From Nymphaea colorata (taxonomy: Eukaryota; Streptophyta; Magnoliopsida; Nymphaeales; Nymphaeaceae), in NCBI RefSeq assembly GCF_008831285.2, contig NC_045141.1:13440106-13504105 (forward strand): a DNA stretch of 64,000 bases, written 5' to 3'. This document shows, one piece after another, positions 10,160 through 23,239 of this stretch. The translations under genes and the position numbers were made by a program. Each line of letters starts with the position of its first letter. The first letter of the stretch is position 1. Under the pieces are notes generated by a model. That model saw only the letters and a program-made list of their open reading frames with translations. It was not told the origin of the DNA and did not search any database.

Positions 10160-13100
10160 TTTGTTATCAGGTAATCCTAATTGGCAAAAAAATTATTTTT
10201 GTTGAACCATTCAGCACAAAGGTGTGCCTCGGAAAATAAAGGCAGAAGTTGAAAGTGTCTACACCGATCTTTTCTTATTTTGAAGCTGGTTAAATTAGTG
10301 TTGGTCCTAAAGTGCTTAGACATAATTGGCCAAGTAATACAAATTCATATTCATGTGTTATTAAGGGACAATGAGGGATCCCAGCCCTAACCCGCTGCCT
10401 TGAAATGCTTATGTAGGACTGGCTTTTCTAGAGGGACAATGCACACCATGTTAGATCCATACAAAACAAGGTCATGTAGAAGTTACAATTCCAAGAAACA
10501 AAAAGACGATACACTCTGTTGAAACAGTTACATAAGAAAGAAATATATAAGCAACAATAAGCACATGCAAGAAAATATACACATAAACTTTGTTGAAACA
10601 GTTACACAAGAAAGAAATATATAAGCAACAATAAGCACATGCAAGAAAATATACACATAAAATATAAAGCCGCATAGCTGCACCCATGTTCAGCTATGTC
10701 AACATAGTATGGTGCCTTCCCGAGAGTATCTATGTGAACTGTAGTCAATTGATACTCACAATAGAACAATAGTTGATTGTAAACTTCTTCTACTTGATAT
10801 GTGCATGAATAACATATATATATATATATATGTAACTGGATTGGAGTATAACGTTGGATGCCGACAGGACTTTGCCTTCACATTTTTTCAAGCTTGTCCT
10901 AAAATTTTTGTCTGATCTTTTATGCAGTTATAAGGTTCATATTTCTGAAAGCAATGCACAACCTCTTCCTTCTGGAATAGATATGTCTGTGTGTAGGTGA
11001 ATGGCCTCCACCAGGAATTGAGCAGGTATTCTGATGCCATATCATCCACTTGAGTTATTTCCTTACTAATTGCTGTTATCAATTATTTCCCTATCCTGCT
11101 TCAGTTTCTGTTTTTCTATGCTGTAAAGATGATTGTAATCTACGAATTCTCTCTATTTTTTTCTTTGAGTTCCAAGAGGTTATTCAAATTTCAAGCAGAA
11201 CCAATAACAGGTTTGGTTTCATTGGCTGGAAATCAGCTAGTCGATTCACTTCCATCGAGTGTACGAGGTCCTCTTTCCAACTGCCTTTGCCCTCCAAACA
11301 ATGGCAACTTTAAGTGTGAATAATGATAGATAAACAAAACAAGAAAGTAATAAATGGGGCTAATCCATAACCCTCCAAAGTCACAACCAATCAACAACTT
11401 GAGCTTTGAACAGAGCCTTGTGTCAAGTATGAAAAAAAGAATACTGGCAGAAATAAGTAGCAATAGTGAATACTCTACTGCCCACTATGCAGAACTACTA
11501 CATGCATCAATTAAAGCACAAAGCTGCTTGAGTTTGAGGGGCACAAATTTGTCCATAATGCACATAAAATATGTCTAAATATAACTGAAAACAATAGAAA
11601 AATATAAGAGCTTTGTGAGAAGTACACATTCATGCATCTATTTCTGAGGATGCAGACAGTCACACTAATAATCATTTTGAAAAATCCTAAAAATTGACAG
11701 CAGAGCTAGTATTGTAGGGCATGTAAAATCATATTGGGTTTCAACATAGAGATCTACTAACCACAACATAGAGATGTTGTATTGCAGATTCTAGATGGCT
11801 AAAGCAGTGGTTGATCATGGTCGTCAGAGGGTAATGGATGACTCCTAGTGATCTGATCCACAAACACAACAAAATTGTTGAACTTCAATTCCGTGGAAAG
11901 ACTCCAGATGAAAAAAACAAATTCTCTTCTCATGGTTTAAGTTCATGTTGCAATCAATGGCTGTCTATCAATATATGCAAAACTTCACTAAATAATGACA
12001 CAATAAGCTTATGTAGATGCACAAATTATTGCAGAAATGGTTTAAAGAAGGATACATTGCCACAAATGAAAGATATCATCAACAAGCAAGGGCTACACAA
12101 GTGAGGCTGCGCAGCTCTTTTGAATTTGGAGTTGTCTTTTGATATTGCTAACATCCACATAAATCTTTGAAAAGTTTGAGGGAAATATTAGTTCAAGTAA
12201 ATATTCTATTATAAAGAGGTCAAGGTAGTGACTAGATTTTCATATACTACAAATTCTAGTATGAGGGTAAAAATTTAAGGGCACACACAAACTACTTCCA
12301 AAACAAGGTTAAGGAGACATCGGGAGCTCATGGTTTGTTTCCAAAACAAAGTTTAGGAATAAATCCACACAATGCTTGCATCTATCTATAAGAAGGTACC
12401 CCTTAAATGGGGGACGGCATCAATGATCCCACATTTAGTCACATACCTGATAGGTGTGGATGAGAATCCCATTGCAAAGAATCATATTATGCAATCGCTG
12501 AATCATTTTTATGATTGTCGAGAAGAGTGAATTCCACATTTAGCCATCCATGATCTTTTAAAAACAAGCATTCACTACTTTCTAATAGCTTCTTTGAGAT
12601 TATTTTTACTCATGTTTCATTTGTTAAAATTGTCAACCATAAAAATTTCCAAATGTATAGTTATTTTTACGTGTATAAAAATCTTCAATATAACATTATC
12701 TAATTGGCAGAGACAACCCCCATGCTTCTCAACACTAACAAAGCCAAAAAATTTTGCTGGAGGGACACTAATTCAATAAATTTAATGCCTTTAGGGGCAT
12801 TTATATATATAAACATTTAAATATATCAAAACATTAACGTAAAAATAAACATTAACTGCTCACACCAGCCACCCTGAGGCTACGCCATTGCTTTCCAGAT
12901 TTTCAATGGTCATTAACTTCTCTTCGGACTCAAGTAATATGAACCAATGGGCACATAGAGATTAGATGCATTAGTGTCGCCAAATGACAAAAGCCACTAT
13001 GGGGAAGCTTTTTAGATCTAATTTGGACACGGATTTTGCATTGAAAGAATAGTTACATCTCTATTGATTCATATTAAGCAATCACTCCTTTTGAAAAAGA

Positions 13101-13740
13101 TGCAGTATTGAAAATATACTTACCCATGGTGCTTGAATTCCCAAATTAGTTAAAATTTTGTTGAAAATAAGGCTCATCATGCAATGAAATCTAATTTTCC
13201 ACTCTTTCATAATTTTAATGCATTGTAGCAATACTAACTCCCAATGTTTAGTCCAACATTTAGCATTTTTTTCATTCCCTAGCTGCCAAGGTATGATTTG
13301 AGGACCTTTTCCCATCCCCACAATAGAGATTTCCATGACCATGATGGATTTGAATATATTTCTCTACAATCCATATGCTAGCTTTCACCATATACAACTC
13401 TCGAAGGAAATGCGCCCAAGAAGAGGAGACGATACACACTTTTATTCCCAATTAGATCGTATGACTTTGTTTAGCTGCATGAGATTCATATGCAACCAAT
13501 TGGACTTGAACTTGACTGGCGGAGTACACCGGCTATAACAAAATTTTCCAATGCCTACGGTTTTACATAATGGCGTACAACCTTGTTCGAATACTATTTT
13601 TTTCTTATATGCTATTTTTTATCGAGCTGATAGGAGCTAGCTTTGAGAGGGGGCTTGGGTTGAGAGTTATGGTGTGCAAGAGAGATCAGGTGGCCAATAA
13701 GCTACACCATCCGCAACTCAGACAGAGAGAGGAGAGCGAT
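10160..13740. other. Intergenic DNA, no convincing gene
   Basis: Only short AT-rich open frames occur, with no domain that I recognise. Apart from the 74-bp tandem duplication near 10.5 kb and a short (AT)n run at 10814-10832, I see no defined element. Confidence 0.55.
10514..10661. repeat. Two-copy tandem repeat, 74-bp unit
   Basis: The unit containing TGTTGAAACAGTTACA and ending in ATACACATAAA is repeated once with a period of 74 bases and only two or three differences. The near-identity indicates a recent local duplication. The open frame across it on the minus strand is a by-product of the repeat. Confidence 0.9.
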
Positions 13741-13743
13741 GAG

Positions 13744-13860
13744 ATGCTGAGGGCTGCAGGAAGAAGGCTGTGCTTGTTCTCAAGTGCATCGTCCCCCTCG
13801 ACTTCTGCCTTCCTCTCCAGGGGCTTTCAGGAAGCGGCAAGGATGCGTCCCCTTCCATAG
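13744..13860 (+). CDS. Possible first exon with mitochondrial-type presequence
   Basis: An ATG in a purine-rich context (GAGCGATGAGATGCTG) opens a 38-codon frame beginning MLRAAGRRLCLFSSASS, rich in Arg, Ser, Ala and Leu and lacking acidic residues until residue 31. That composition is typical of a mitochondrial targeting peptide. A stop follows at 13858-13860. The neighbouring frame continues open to about 13993 with similar composition, which could mean a frameshift in a presequence or an intron. I find no downstream mature-protein exon, so this may be a truncated gene copy or chance. The product is not recognised. Confidence 0.25.
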   Translation: MLRAAGRRLCLFSSASSPSTSAFLSRGFQEAARMRPLP

Positions 13861-15104
13861 GCCGTCATTCCTCTTTCCTTGGAGCTCCTCGCATTATGTC
13901 TGCGATAAAATCGGTGAAAATCAACGATTCTTCTCCTCGGCCATGAGGCCGACGCCCTTCCCCCCCAGTGTCATTGGTGCAGCTCCGGGCTAAGCTCCTC
14001 TGACTCGCGGTTCCGCTGATCTCAGATCGACACCTCTCGTGGTGAATTCCGGATACTTTTCTTCCCTTTTTTCTAATTTCGTGTTTTTGTATTTTGATTG
14101 ATGGCACAATTTCTTATCTCCAACCAAAATGGGATCACAAATTTGGTTCCGTTCAGAGGTTCAGAGCATTCCCATAGGCATTTCAAATTGATGGGTGACT
14201 TGGGTCAGGTATCTACGTGGCCTTTTTTTGTTCAATTTACTTTTCTAAGTAGTTCTTTAATTGTAGCATATTCTCTTGTGTAGCTTATATTAGTGCCTGC
14301 AGATGTTCGTGTGATCTCATGTATTAGAACCTATATAATCAAAAGCACCAGCTGCAGCCTACGCATTGAGTGGGCACACTAAACATGTTATACAAATAAT
14401 TAGAAATTCAAAACTTTACCTGGTTACCTGGTTATTGACATGTTAATGCTCATATATTTTTCCATCTGTAACAATTGTTGCTTTGACCATTTCAAGTGAA
14501 TACACCTTATTAGTAGTTGTTTATTTTCAGGTTTTCGACATTGTTTAACCTGCATGATGTTGATTACCACAACGTAAAGATGCACCAGATTGCCTTTTTT
14601 TCTTTTTCCACTAATTCTGTTTTTAGCTAAGCAAGTTTGATAAAGCAGAGCACATTCTGTTTTATTTTAGCAAGTCACAAATCTTGCTTAGATCAATTGA
14701 CAGCTGAAATTTTTTGAGGAGCACTAGTTTTTGTTCTTTCCCAAGATCGATCTTTGAGTTTATGCAATGCCAGATACTAATACTTCCAGCTATTTTATTG
14801 GAATTTTCATTTCCTAACTGAAGCTTCTAACCTTGCAATTATGTAGATATCCTTTTTATGACTATAGCCTTTGGCCTAGGGTTTACAATCAATTCGTCAA
14901 GCATTACGAATAGGAATTGATGAATCAAGACTGTTCAACCAATGCTTTTTAGCTTACTGGAGGAGGAAGTCTTTCCATTGCCAACTGTTACTGTTCTTGA
15001 TTTTTTTTTGTTCAAATCTGAACTTTGCTAAATTCAGCAAAATTTTAATTTTTTATTGTTGCTTGCAGTTCTTTTAATATTTGTTTGTAATTTTGAAATA
15101 TGTA

Positions 15105-15270
15105 AACAATAATGGTCCAGATAAACCGTGGCTAATGGATGCAATAGCCTTGGTCTAAACCATGACCAAAGATCAAGAGCCAGAAGGGCTATTACCACAG
15201 GGACCTTAGTTAACAGCCACAATGAAAACCATGGTTTTGACCATGGTTGATAACCCTTTTTGTTGTAGTG
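15105..15270 (+). mobile_element. CACTA-like transposon end
   Basis: The block ends in CCTTTTTGTTGTAGTG at 15255-15270, whose reverse complement CACTACAACAAAAAGG is the canonical terminus of plant CACTA (En/Spm) elements. Just inside are repeated ACCATGG/CCATGGTT motifs at about 15160, 15230 and 15240, like CACTA subterminal repeats. I do not see the matching left terminus or a transposase, so this is a solo end or a short non-autonomous copy. Confidence 0.55.
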
Positions 15271-16835
15271 AACCAGTACAAGTGAGGGGGGGTCATCTCT
15301 TAACAACTTAGCTAGCTAGGGATTATGAAGTTGTTGACAAGTGAGTCAACTGCAAAAGTTTTCTACTCATTCTCCTTAGAGGATGGAGAAGTTTTTGTCA
15401 TGCAAGGAAATAACAGCAGCTGTAACACAAGTGCAATGATAGTAAAACTTAGTTTGTCATTTCTGCTTGCCACTTCCCTTAAGTTTAAGCATAATAATTT
15501 TAAAGTTGAAACTAAAATTTATAGATGTGTTTTTCAATGGATTGAACTAGGTAAGTGAGTCATCACCAGCCTCAAGGAGTTTGAAAAGTTCCATTACGTT
15601 TTTTTCTTGACTCAAATAGTGTTGAAGTAGGTTGAATTGGTGAAGTCTTGAGTCACTTGAAAAAAATTATAAAGATGACTACACCATACGGTTAACATTT
15701 GACATGAAAATTATAGACTCCCACAATAAAATCAAAATTGAACCTCTATTAATTCTACAACTGCTATTGTGTGATCTTACATTCAACTTTAGCATAGGAT
15801 AGAAAATTGATAGTTATCTTTTGAAGCTCCATAATAATAACTTCGATTTAGAAGGCACTCCAAACCACTAGTTAACTGCAATCATTTGGTCATTCGCCAA
15901 ATTTGGCATCTTAAATCGTCGAACGACAAATGATATAACTAAGGGAAGTACTTAGGCAAACATGTGTCATCCTCTTGAGAACGTTTGTGGAGTGGCACGG
16001 ATCTAATTATCCCCTTGCTGGTGCAACCAGTGGTGGGTGAATTTAACTTCCAACGGGAGGAGTTGCTCAAAACCTGTGGGTGTGTGAGAGATGCAGAATA
16101 TTACAGGATCTTCGCCTTCCAAGGATTAAGTGAGAGTTTAGCTTTGTCAAAAAACAACAGGATTCTGTTCAATATTGTAGAACTTCTCACGCCCTTTTGG
16201 TTAATCCAAATTAAGCTTTGAAATCATAAACATGAACATACTGACTCACTTACCATTAGTTAATAACATTTAGTAAGGTTCAGTGGGTCAAATTAAGTTT
16301 GGAAACAACTGCCAGGCTAGACACTAAGAATTTAAAATATAAGCTTAATATTCATATCAAAATATGAAAACCCTGCAATTTTCATGAGCAGATCGCAAAG
16401 GTTGTATCATATAAACAATTTTAATAATACTCAAAATCAGCAAAATAGCCAAAAATAATATTTTAAATTCAAAATCATTATATCTATGGTCTTTTCCTTG
16501 TTGGATTCAAACATAACCCAAGACATTTTTTTTAATCAATTAATAAACAATGTTGACATCACCAGCTGTATATCAGTCTTACATTTTCTTAAATAACAAC
16601 AAATATAGATTTTTTTTTATAACCATTATTAGATATTGTGCATAATTAATAATAACAAGGTGGGCACTAATGTGTATGAGCGGGTAAATTGCTTGCTTTA
16701 GCTACATCAAAAAATCTTCCAATAATTTGCCGCTATCTCGAGGGCTTCATGTCCCGACGTGCATATTGATCGGTAAACCTACCATACGATTTGCTGGACT
16801 GGAATGATGTCGTTTTCAAGAGCGAACGGGTGAAT

Positions 16836-16899
16836 ATTGAGCAGTTGTAGTTTGAACTTAGTTGGACATTGAGCAGTTGTAGTTTGAACTTAGTTGGAC
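16836..16899. repeat. Two-copy tandem repeat, 32-bp unit
   Basis: The unit beginning ATTGAGCAGTTGTAG and ending TTAGTTGGAC occurs twice head to tail with no difference that I can see. It lies directly upstream of a second, less exact duplication. Confidence 0.92.
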
Positions 16900-16929
16900 A
16901 TTTTCGTTCCTTTTCAGAACGTTCTGGCT

Positions 16930-17045
16930 CTTGTTTTGAAAGTCAAAGTCATAGTATAGGTGGACGGGCTTGTGGGATGGTGAGAGTCTTTTTGTTCTGA
17001 AAGTCAAAGTCATAATATAGCTGGTCTTGGTGGGATGGTAAGAGT
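16930..17045. repeat. Imperfect tandem duplication, about 60-bp unit
   Basis: TTTTGAAAGTCAAAGTCATA and the following GGTGGGATGGTRAGAGT pattern appears at about 16935-16988 and again, slightly shorter, at about 16991-17045. The two copies differ by small indels. Confidence 0.7.
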
Positions 17046-17609
17046 TTGGTGGTCAGGCTCGATTTTACAACAATGTTGAACCACTTCATGTTGCTTCAAC
17101 AGTATGTCAAAGGGCCTCGAGAAAGATGTATGAAGGGTACAAGGTGGCTTGTATAATGGGAAATCCTTGATCACATTCACAGAAAGAACTTTCTTCATGT
17201 ATGTCATGTCTATGTTTCAACAAAGCAAATTCTAAACCAGACTTTTTCTTCTTTGAATGTCGTGCCATGGTCCTTAACAGATTCTGCATGTCAATCTGTT
17301 GTTTTTTTTTTGCATGCATTACCAAATGATAGATCTGTTCCTTGACTAAAGGAATATTTGGGGGAAGGGGGGGTGGGACAGAGAAAGATGTATGAAGGAA
17401 AAAATAATAAAGATTATGATTATCAAACTGCACAATCAGCGTGCCTTGGGTACACATATACACACTCATATGTAGAAGAGCTTAAATCCTCCGGTCAAGC
17501 TTCATTCTCCAGCATCAGGCTGCATGTGTGAGGGGCCGAAGCATCAAGATGGCAGGAGAAATCTACTTTCTATATACACAGTGTGTATCAATATATATAC
17601 TTTATTACA

Positions 17610-17963
17610 TACATATGCATTAAAACAAGTAATACAATTTATGTATTGATTGTAAGTTTTGGAGCTTGTATTCAATGATGAATTTTATGAAAAATTACTT
17701 ATAAAATGAATTTTAAATCGTTAGTTTATTTGTAATGCAATTGTCAATGACGTTCTGCTTATTTATTAAATTTAATGTGTGTGTATATATATATATATAT
17801 GCATTAAAACAATTAATACAATGTATGTACTGATTGTAGGTTTTGGAGCTTATATTAAGCGATTTTTTTTTAATGAAAATTTACTCATAAAATGAATTTT
17901 AGATCGTTAGTTTCTTTGTAATGCAATTGTCAATGATGTTCTGCTTATTTATTAAATTTAATG
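17610..17963. repeat. Imperfect tandem duplication, about 165-bp unit
   Basis: Two consecutive units share TATGCATTAAAACAA, GGTTTTGGAGCTT, CATAAAATGAATTTTAGATCG-like and TGCAATTGTCAATGAYGTTC in the same order and end with TTATTTATTAAATTTAATG. A short (GT)(AT) microsatellite at about 17779-17801 separates them. They differ at perhaps one base in ten, so the duplication is not new. Confidence 0.85.
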
Positions 17964-18367
17964 ACCTTACTAGTAACATAGAAAAACACAAGAATGCCAT
18001 GTAAATAAAACTTTTGTTTACCATCAAGAAATGTCTAAGTTACTAAAATAAATAGGTAACAATGTCTCTAATAAAAGTAAAAATGGCTATGTTTCAACTT
18101 TGGTATCTACTTGTTAGAGCGATCAGTTTGAACGAGAATGAGACTAACGAAAAGGAACCAATAGGAAAGGCAAGGTGAATCCCGTCAATGTTATTGATGC
18201 AGGCAAGAAGTTGGAAAGAGATAATGACCACGAAAATGACAAGAAGAATAGAGATTAATGTCAAAATTGCAAGCAACAGCAAAGACCAAAATAAAGGTGG
18301 AGATCATAGTGAAGATGGCAAGGGAAGTAAAACTAATTAAGTATCAATTAAGATATTGATATGAAGC

Positions 18368-18731
18368 ATAGTCACAGAAAATGCATTTTTTTCGAAAAAA
18401 TGAGAAAAAACATGATAAATTAAATGGTCATTTAAAACTTAAAAAAATGCATTTAAAAAAAACGTTGAAAGAAAAAACACGTTTTTAACTCATTTTTTTC
18501 AGTTTTTTAATGCCAAACACTTTTTTTTTATTTTTTATTTGTTGCAAATTTACTTATCTTGTGATGTTTGTGTTATTAGTTTTTCACTTATTTTATTTTC
18601 TTTCATTTTTAGTTTTTTTAAATTTTTAAAAATTTACCATATTTTTCTAGTATTTTTTTTTTTCAAGTTCATCATATTATACATAAGAAAAACCTTACCG
18701 TTTAAAACTCTGAAACGTTATTTGTAACTAT
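18368..18731. mobile_element. MITE, Mutator-like, with 10-bp target duplication
   Basis: A 364-base AT-rich block starts ATAGTCACAGAAAATG and ends with the reverse complement of ATAGTTACAAATAACG, giving imperfect terminal inverted repeats. It is flanked on both sides by GATATGAAGC (18358-18367 and 18732-18741), a 10-bp direct repeat, 11 bp if the boundary T is included. Target duplications of 9-11 bp are characteristic of Mutator-like elements. There is no coding capacity. A second copy lies at 22004-22345. Confidence 0.75.
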
Positions 18732-19268
18732 GATATGAAGCAAATGGGCGAAAAAGTTTACTGTTAAGGCAAGCAGCTTTGCTCTGCTCAAGGCAATATA
18801 GCATCACAGAGCCGGATGATGGCACCTAAAGCATATGTAGGCAATTTGAATAGATGAATGAATCAATGTCGAAGCAGGTAGCAAACCTAGCCATTTGGTA
18901 CTGAATTATGTAAATATCTTGGCACTATTTCCCTTTATTTGGTCCTCTTATATTGGTATGAAAGCCTTTGTCTAGCACCACCGCCTCAAGATCTTCAAAA
19001 TTCTGCGTCTCGAAACTCCACAATCACCAATGGAATCTTCATCCCGTTTAGTAGCTCATGCCTCTCTAACCTTGTTAGTGACCAGAATTGGACAAGAAGC
19101 TCGGATGACTGGAAATCCATGAGGAAATGTGGTTCTTTTGGACTAGATTTTGATCTCATAGAGCTCCAGAAACCAGACCAACATGTCTAGATCAAACGCA
19201 AGTTAAGAGTACAGAGCTCTTGAAAATGCAGTCACATTCATAGGGATAATAAAGAGTATAGAACTCTT

Positions 19269-19508
19269 TATGGGTTCGAAAATTCAATTCATCAAACCTT
19301 TGGTTATATGATCCTAGCTTTCCAAGATTGAATTATTTCATTAGAGACAAACTAAAAAAGAAAGAACTGGTCATTCCATACATCCTCCAAAAATTGAACT
19401 GCAGAATATGTTTATCAAGGGTTTACAACTTGCACATAAAATTACCAAATCATGTCTCCAATGTGATTGAACTTGAGGGGCTGGGGTTTTCACTTCGCCT
19501 GGTATGAG
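19269..19508 (+). pseudogene. 80-codon open frame, possibly an F-box/LRR remnant
   Basis: One frame stays open for 80 codons without an ATG. It reads WVRKFNSSNLWLYDPSF early and NLHIKLPNHVSNVIELEG near its end. The latter resembles the leucine-rich spacing of plant F-box/LRR proteins. The similarity is impressionistic, no F-box motif is seen upstream, and stops close the frame on both sides. It could be chance. Confidence 0.18.
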
Positions 19509-20198
19509 TTGGGAATTTTAACATCACATCAGTGAGTTTTTGAAATTCAAAAACCTGGAAGTTGCTTTATCATTTGCAAAACACCGACATTGTTACATTT
19601 ACAAAACTCCTGTTCAAGGGTGATACCTAGATCGAAAACCAATTTTTTGAAGATTTCAGCCTTGCACAGTATTAATGCATTATATTTCAGTCATCAAATG
19701 CATGAGCTTATCTAGACTTGCATGATTTAAAATCCATGTTATGTCGTCTTATGTATAAAAAAGGCTTGGTCTAAATTCGAAGAAGTTATGGTCATGAAGT
19801 CACTAATTCATACCCGCCTCAAGTTCATCAAAATGTACATCTTGGACGATATCAGAGCATGGGATTTACTGCCAACAGATGAGTTATGATTCACAAGGGG
19901 AAATATAATTTATAACCTTCATAATACAGATTCAGACAATTGAAAATGGACTAATAATGGGTTGTTTATGATGGTCGTGTGGATAACATTTCACTAAAAA
20001 GAAAGAAGAAGCATGTCAGATCTTTAAATGAATAAATGCACAGAAGGGGCAACCAATCGAGTCTGGATATCTCATGGACACACCTCACATTTGGACCAAA
20101 CTATGTAAAATATTGGTCTCGTCTCTCGTTGTTTCGTTCTTCTACCACTAAATTTCTTTCTACTTTGATGGTATTTTGAGACTACTATAATTCATTGT

Positions 20199-20332
<134 letters not shown>

Positions 20333-22003
20333 TCTCACACGAGACCATATAGGTAAGAGATAAAAACCAAACCTCTTACATTTGTGTTAAAAGATATTTT
20401 AAATAAAAAGTGAACTTTTCATAAGCACTAATTTTTATAGATCATGTTTTATTTCAAGTTATTTTTGTAAAAAAAGAAAAATTGGATGTTACAAGAGTTG
20501 TACACATCTTGGTTCTTAGAAAAGCGTTATCAAGGTTAAAAATGACTAGCTTCATACAGGTTTCTCATCAAATTATTCCTAATATTACACCTACAAGGTT
20601 AGATTGTCAAAAAAAACACTTTAATAATTAACTTTAATATGCCTACTTCTTGTCTCTTATCTAAGTGGTCTGATATTGACCAATTCAAACACACACACAC
20701 ACATATATTTATTCCTTTTTTAGGAACATATATGTTTATTCCTTGTTCACATGTGACCCTAGACCTTTTAAATGCACCATCCACCATATATATGTTCCTA
20801 AACGTAAAAAATGTGCCAAAGACCCTACAAAACGAAAGTGCATGGCATTTTGCATTTCTTGCACACAGATTAACTTTATCATGCGATCAGATTATGGGAA
20901 TATATAAGCCTATTGCTAGGCCTTAAAACATTGGAATATTCTACTTCACGTTAGGCCACGAAACCAGTCAATACACCTTTAAGAAGGGAATCACTTCCAG
21001 GACAGTAAAAGTTATCCAACAAGAAGCAGAACAATCGATCTGCAAATATTCCAAAGATGAGGAAGGTAAGCGACATCATAAAAAAAAAAAAAAAAAACCT
21101 CAAGATAAGCGGGAATCCTAAAGTGGGCACAGGTTCTTATGAATCAAAACCATGTCTATTTCTTACCCTCCTTTTCCGCTTTTGTTCTTTTCTAAAGCCT
21201 TTTATCAACTATTTCATGTTCTTTTTTTCATCATTCCGTATCCATCCAATAAAGTCTCATCACTTTTTAAAAGTGTGGTGTTTGAATGATGTTGGCCTTT
21301 TTTTTTTTCTTGTTAAAAAAAAAAAAACATTTGATACAACTCTTCACAAACTATACTCATTTTTATGTTAATAATGTCATATATTTAGTTGTTTATATAT
21401 ATAGGTGCCCCTTAAAACATTAAGGTTATTGAACTTCTGGCTCCGCCAATATCGATCAAATATTTTCTTTAAATTTCAAAATAAAAGAGAAAAAGGCACT
21501 AAGTATACCACGAAACTACTAACATTAACAATTGGAACATGTGTGGTCGTGGACATAAAAAGAGAACTTTGTTTCCAAACCACGTGAAATCATTCTCTTT
21601 TTTTCTTGCTCTTGTTTGTCGGTTTCTTCTTTTCGTATAGTAAGAGAGAGTGAGAAGAGCTTGTTCTTAATAGTTTCTAAATTTTGTGGGTTGGTGTGGG
21701 CAATTGTCCATACCAACTACAATGTAACTCCGCCACTGCCTTAGATGGGTGTGCTCTTAAACCGTTTTACTCACTTTAATTTTAGTGCATGATCTATCCT
21801 CTAGCTCACAATCTATCATTGGTCCACAGGGTTGTTTGGAAACAAGAACACTTTGATCTACCTATTATTTCATAACACGATATCCTACATATTACGTGTC
21901 ATGTAAGAAACACCATGCATATTTACTCTGCTTAATCTTAATATAGATTCAAGACAACAACGGCGATGGATTGAACATTCAGGTACATAGATTACAATTC
22001 ATA

Positions 22004-22345
22004 GTCACAGAAAATACATTTTTTTTGAAAAAAATGTGACAAATTAACTAGGCGTTTAAAATTTTAAAAAAGCCTTAAAAAACATTAAAAACAAAAAAAA
22101 ATATGTTTTTATCGTGTTTTTTTATTTTTTCAGTTTTTTTAATGTCAAACATTATTTTTTATTTGTTTCAAATATACTAATCATTTGATGTTTGTGTTAT
22201 TAGTTTCTCACTTATTTTATATTTTCTTTATTTTTTTTAAATTTTAAAAACTTTATCATATTTTTTCGTTTTTTTTTTTCGAGAGCACGGTATTATACTC
22301 GAGAAAAACATTATCGTCTAAAACTTGGAAACATTATTTATGATT
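22004..22345. mobile_element. Second copy of the MITE at 18368-18731
   Basis: It starts ATAGTCACAGAAAATACA and follows the same order of landmarks as the first copy: a poly-T/poly-A stem, TTTTTCAGTTTTTTTAATG, TGATGTTTGTGTTATTAGTTT and a final TCTAAAACTTGGAAACATTATTTATGA-like end. Flanks GATTACAATTC and GATTATATATA may be a decayed target duplication. Its divergence suggests an older insertion than the first copy. Confidence 0.7.
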
Positions 22346-22576
22346 ATATATAAAATCAACTCAACCTCACAAACAAACAGTTATCTATTGATATTGAGGG
22401 CTTCACACTTTCCGCACTCAACCCCTTTAGCTCTATACATCAAACCTCATAATAGAGGTAGAACCTTGGGAAGAGATGGACCAACGCCCGCTTTATTAGG
22501 CATCAGATTCAGCAGAGAATCGTGCGCTGCCACCAATACCATCACCGGTGGAATAGAAATAAAAGGCGGATTCCAA

Positions 22577-22605
22577 CCACGTCACGTAAGATTTGAGTGA
22601 TATAA
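22577..22605 (+). promoter_or_regulatory. ACGT-core element and TATA box
   Basis: CACGTCACGT at 22577-22586 carries two ACGT cores, the binding core of plant bZIP factors. ATATAAAGGGG follows at about 22600-22610. The spacing is promoter-like and an ATG-initiated frame opens 105 bases downstream. There is no independent proof of transcription. Confidence 0.3.
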
Positions 22606-22714
22606 AGGGGAGAGAGGAAAGTGAAGCACTTTTTTCACAAGTACACAAGACTGCCATGCTAAGGAACCGTATTGGGCCACGACGACAACTCATTGGCACG
22701 TAGAAAGCGGCAAC

Positions 22715-23005
22715 ATGGATCCAAGCTTTCCTCAAATTGCCTTCTCCTTTCCTCTTATTTATTTATGTGTTTATTTATGTATTCTATTCTTTGTAGGGTT
22801 CCTTTCCCAGTTAAAGGTGAAGCACTTTGAATTATGGGAAAACTTGGTGTGTGGGAATCCTTGTCGAAAGAGATGTGCAGAAGACAAAGTTGGATTAGGA
22901 GTTTCTCTAGGTCTTATTTGGTCACATATCGACGCGAGTCGGAATTTGGTTGCTTCGGGGTTTGGTAAAAGAAAAGGGGTTGAATTGATAATTGTGAAAA
23001 AGTGA
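22715..23005 (+). CDS. Hypothetical 96-aa protein with hydrophobic N-terminus
   Basis: The frame starts at ATG 22715 with MDPSFPQIAF and has a hydrophobic stretch at residues 8-30 that could be a signal anchor or a signal peptide. The remainder is polar with three Cys (residues 47, 51 and 55) and a basic end. It lies downstream of a promoter-like TATA/ACGT pair. No family is recognised. In AT-rich DNA a frame of this length can arise by chance. Confidence 0.22.
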   Translation: MDPSFPQIAFSFPLIYLCVYLCILFFVGFLSQLKVKHFELWENLVCGNPCRKRCAEDKVGLGVSLGLIWSHIDASRNLVASGFGKRKGVELIIVKK

Positions 23006-23239
23006 ATCCACTAAATTGAATAATAAAAATAAAAGTGCAAGGGAAGGGAAGGCTTGGGCCTTCGCCAAGCAACACACACAAAATGCTTATTCATATATTG
23101 ATATCTTATGGCCGCTTTTTCATTTACATATTAGTGTCTCTTTTTTTCTGGTGAGTAGGAAGAAACTCCACTGTTTAGAAAAGGGATCGAGCTCCTTTAG
23201 GTGTGCCACATTGTCATCATTTGTTCGTTTTCAATATTA

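Noticed and set aside
10514-10661. CRISPR-like array
   Set aside because: Just two long units without spacers; an ordinary tandem duplication in a eukaryotic genome.
22325-22600. 91-codon frame overlapping the second MITE
   Set aside because: It begins inside the MITE and runs through the promoter-like segment; no domain.
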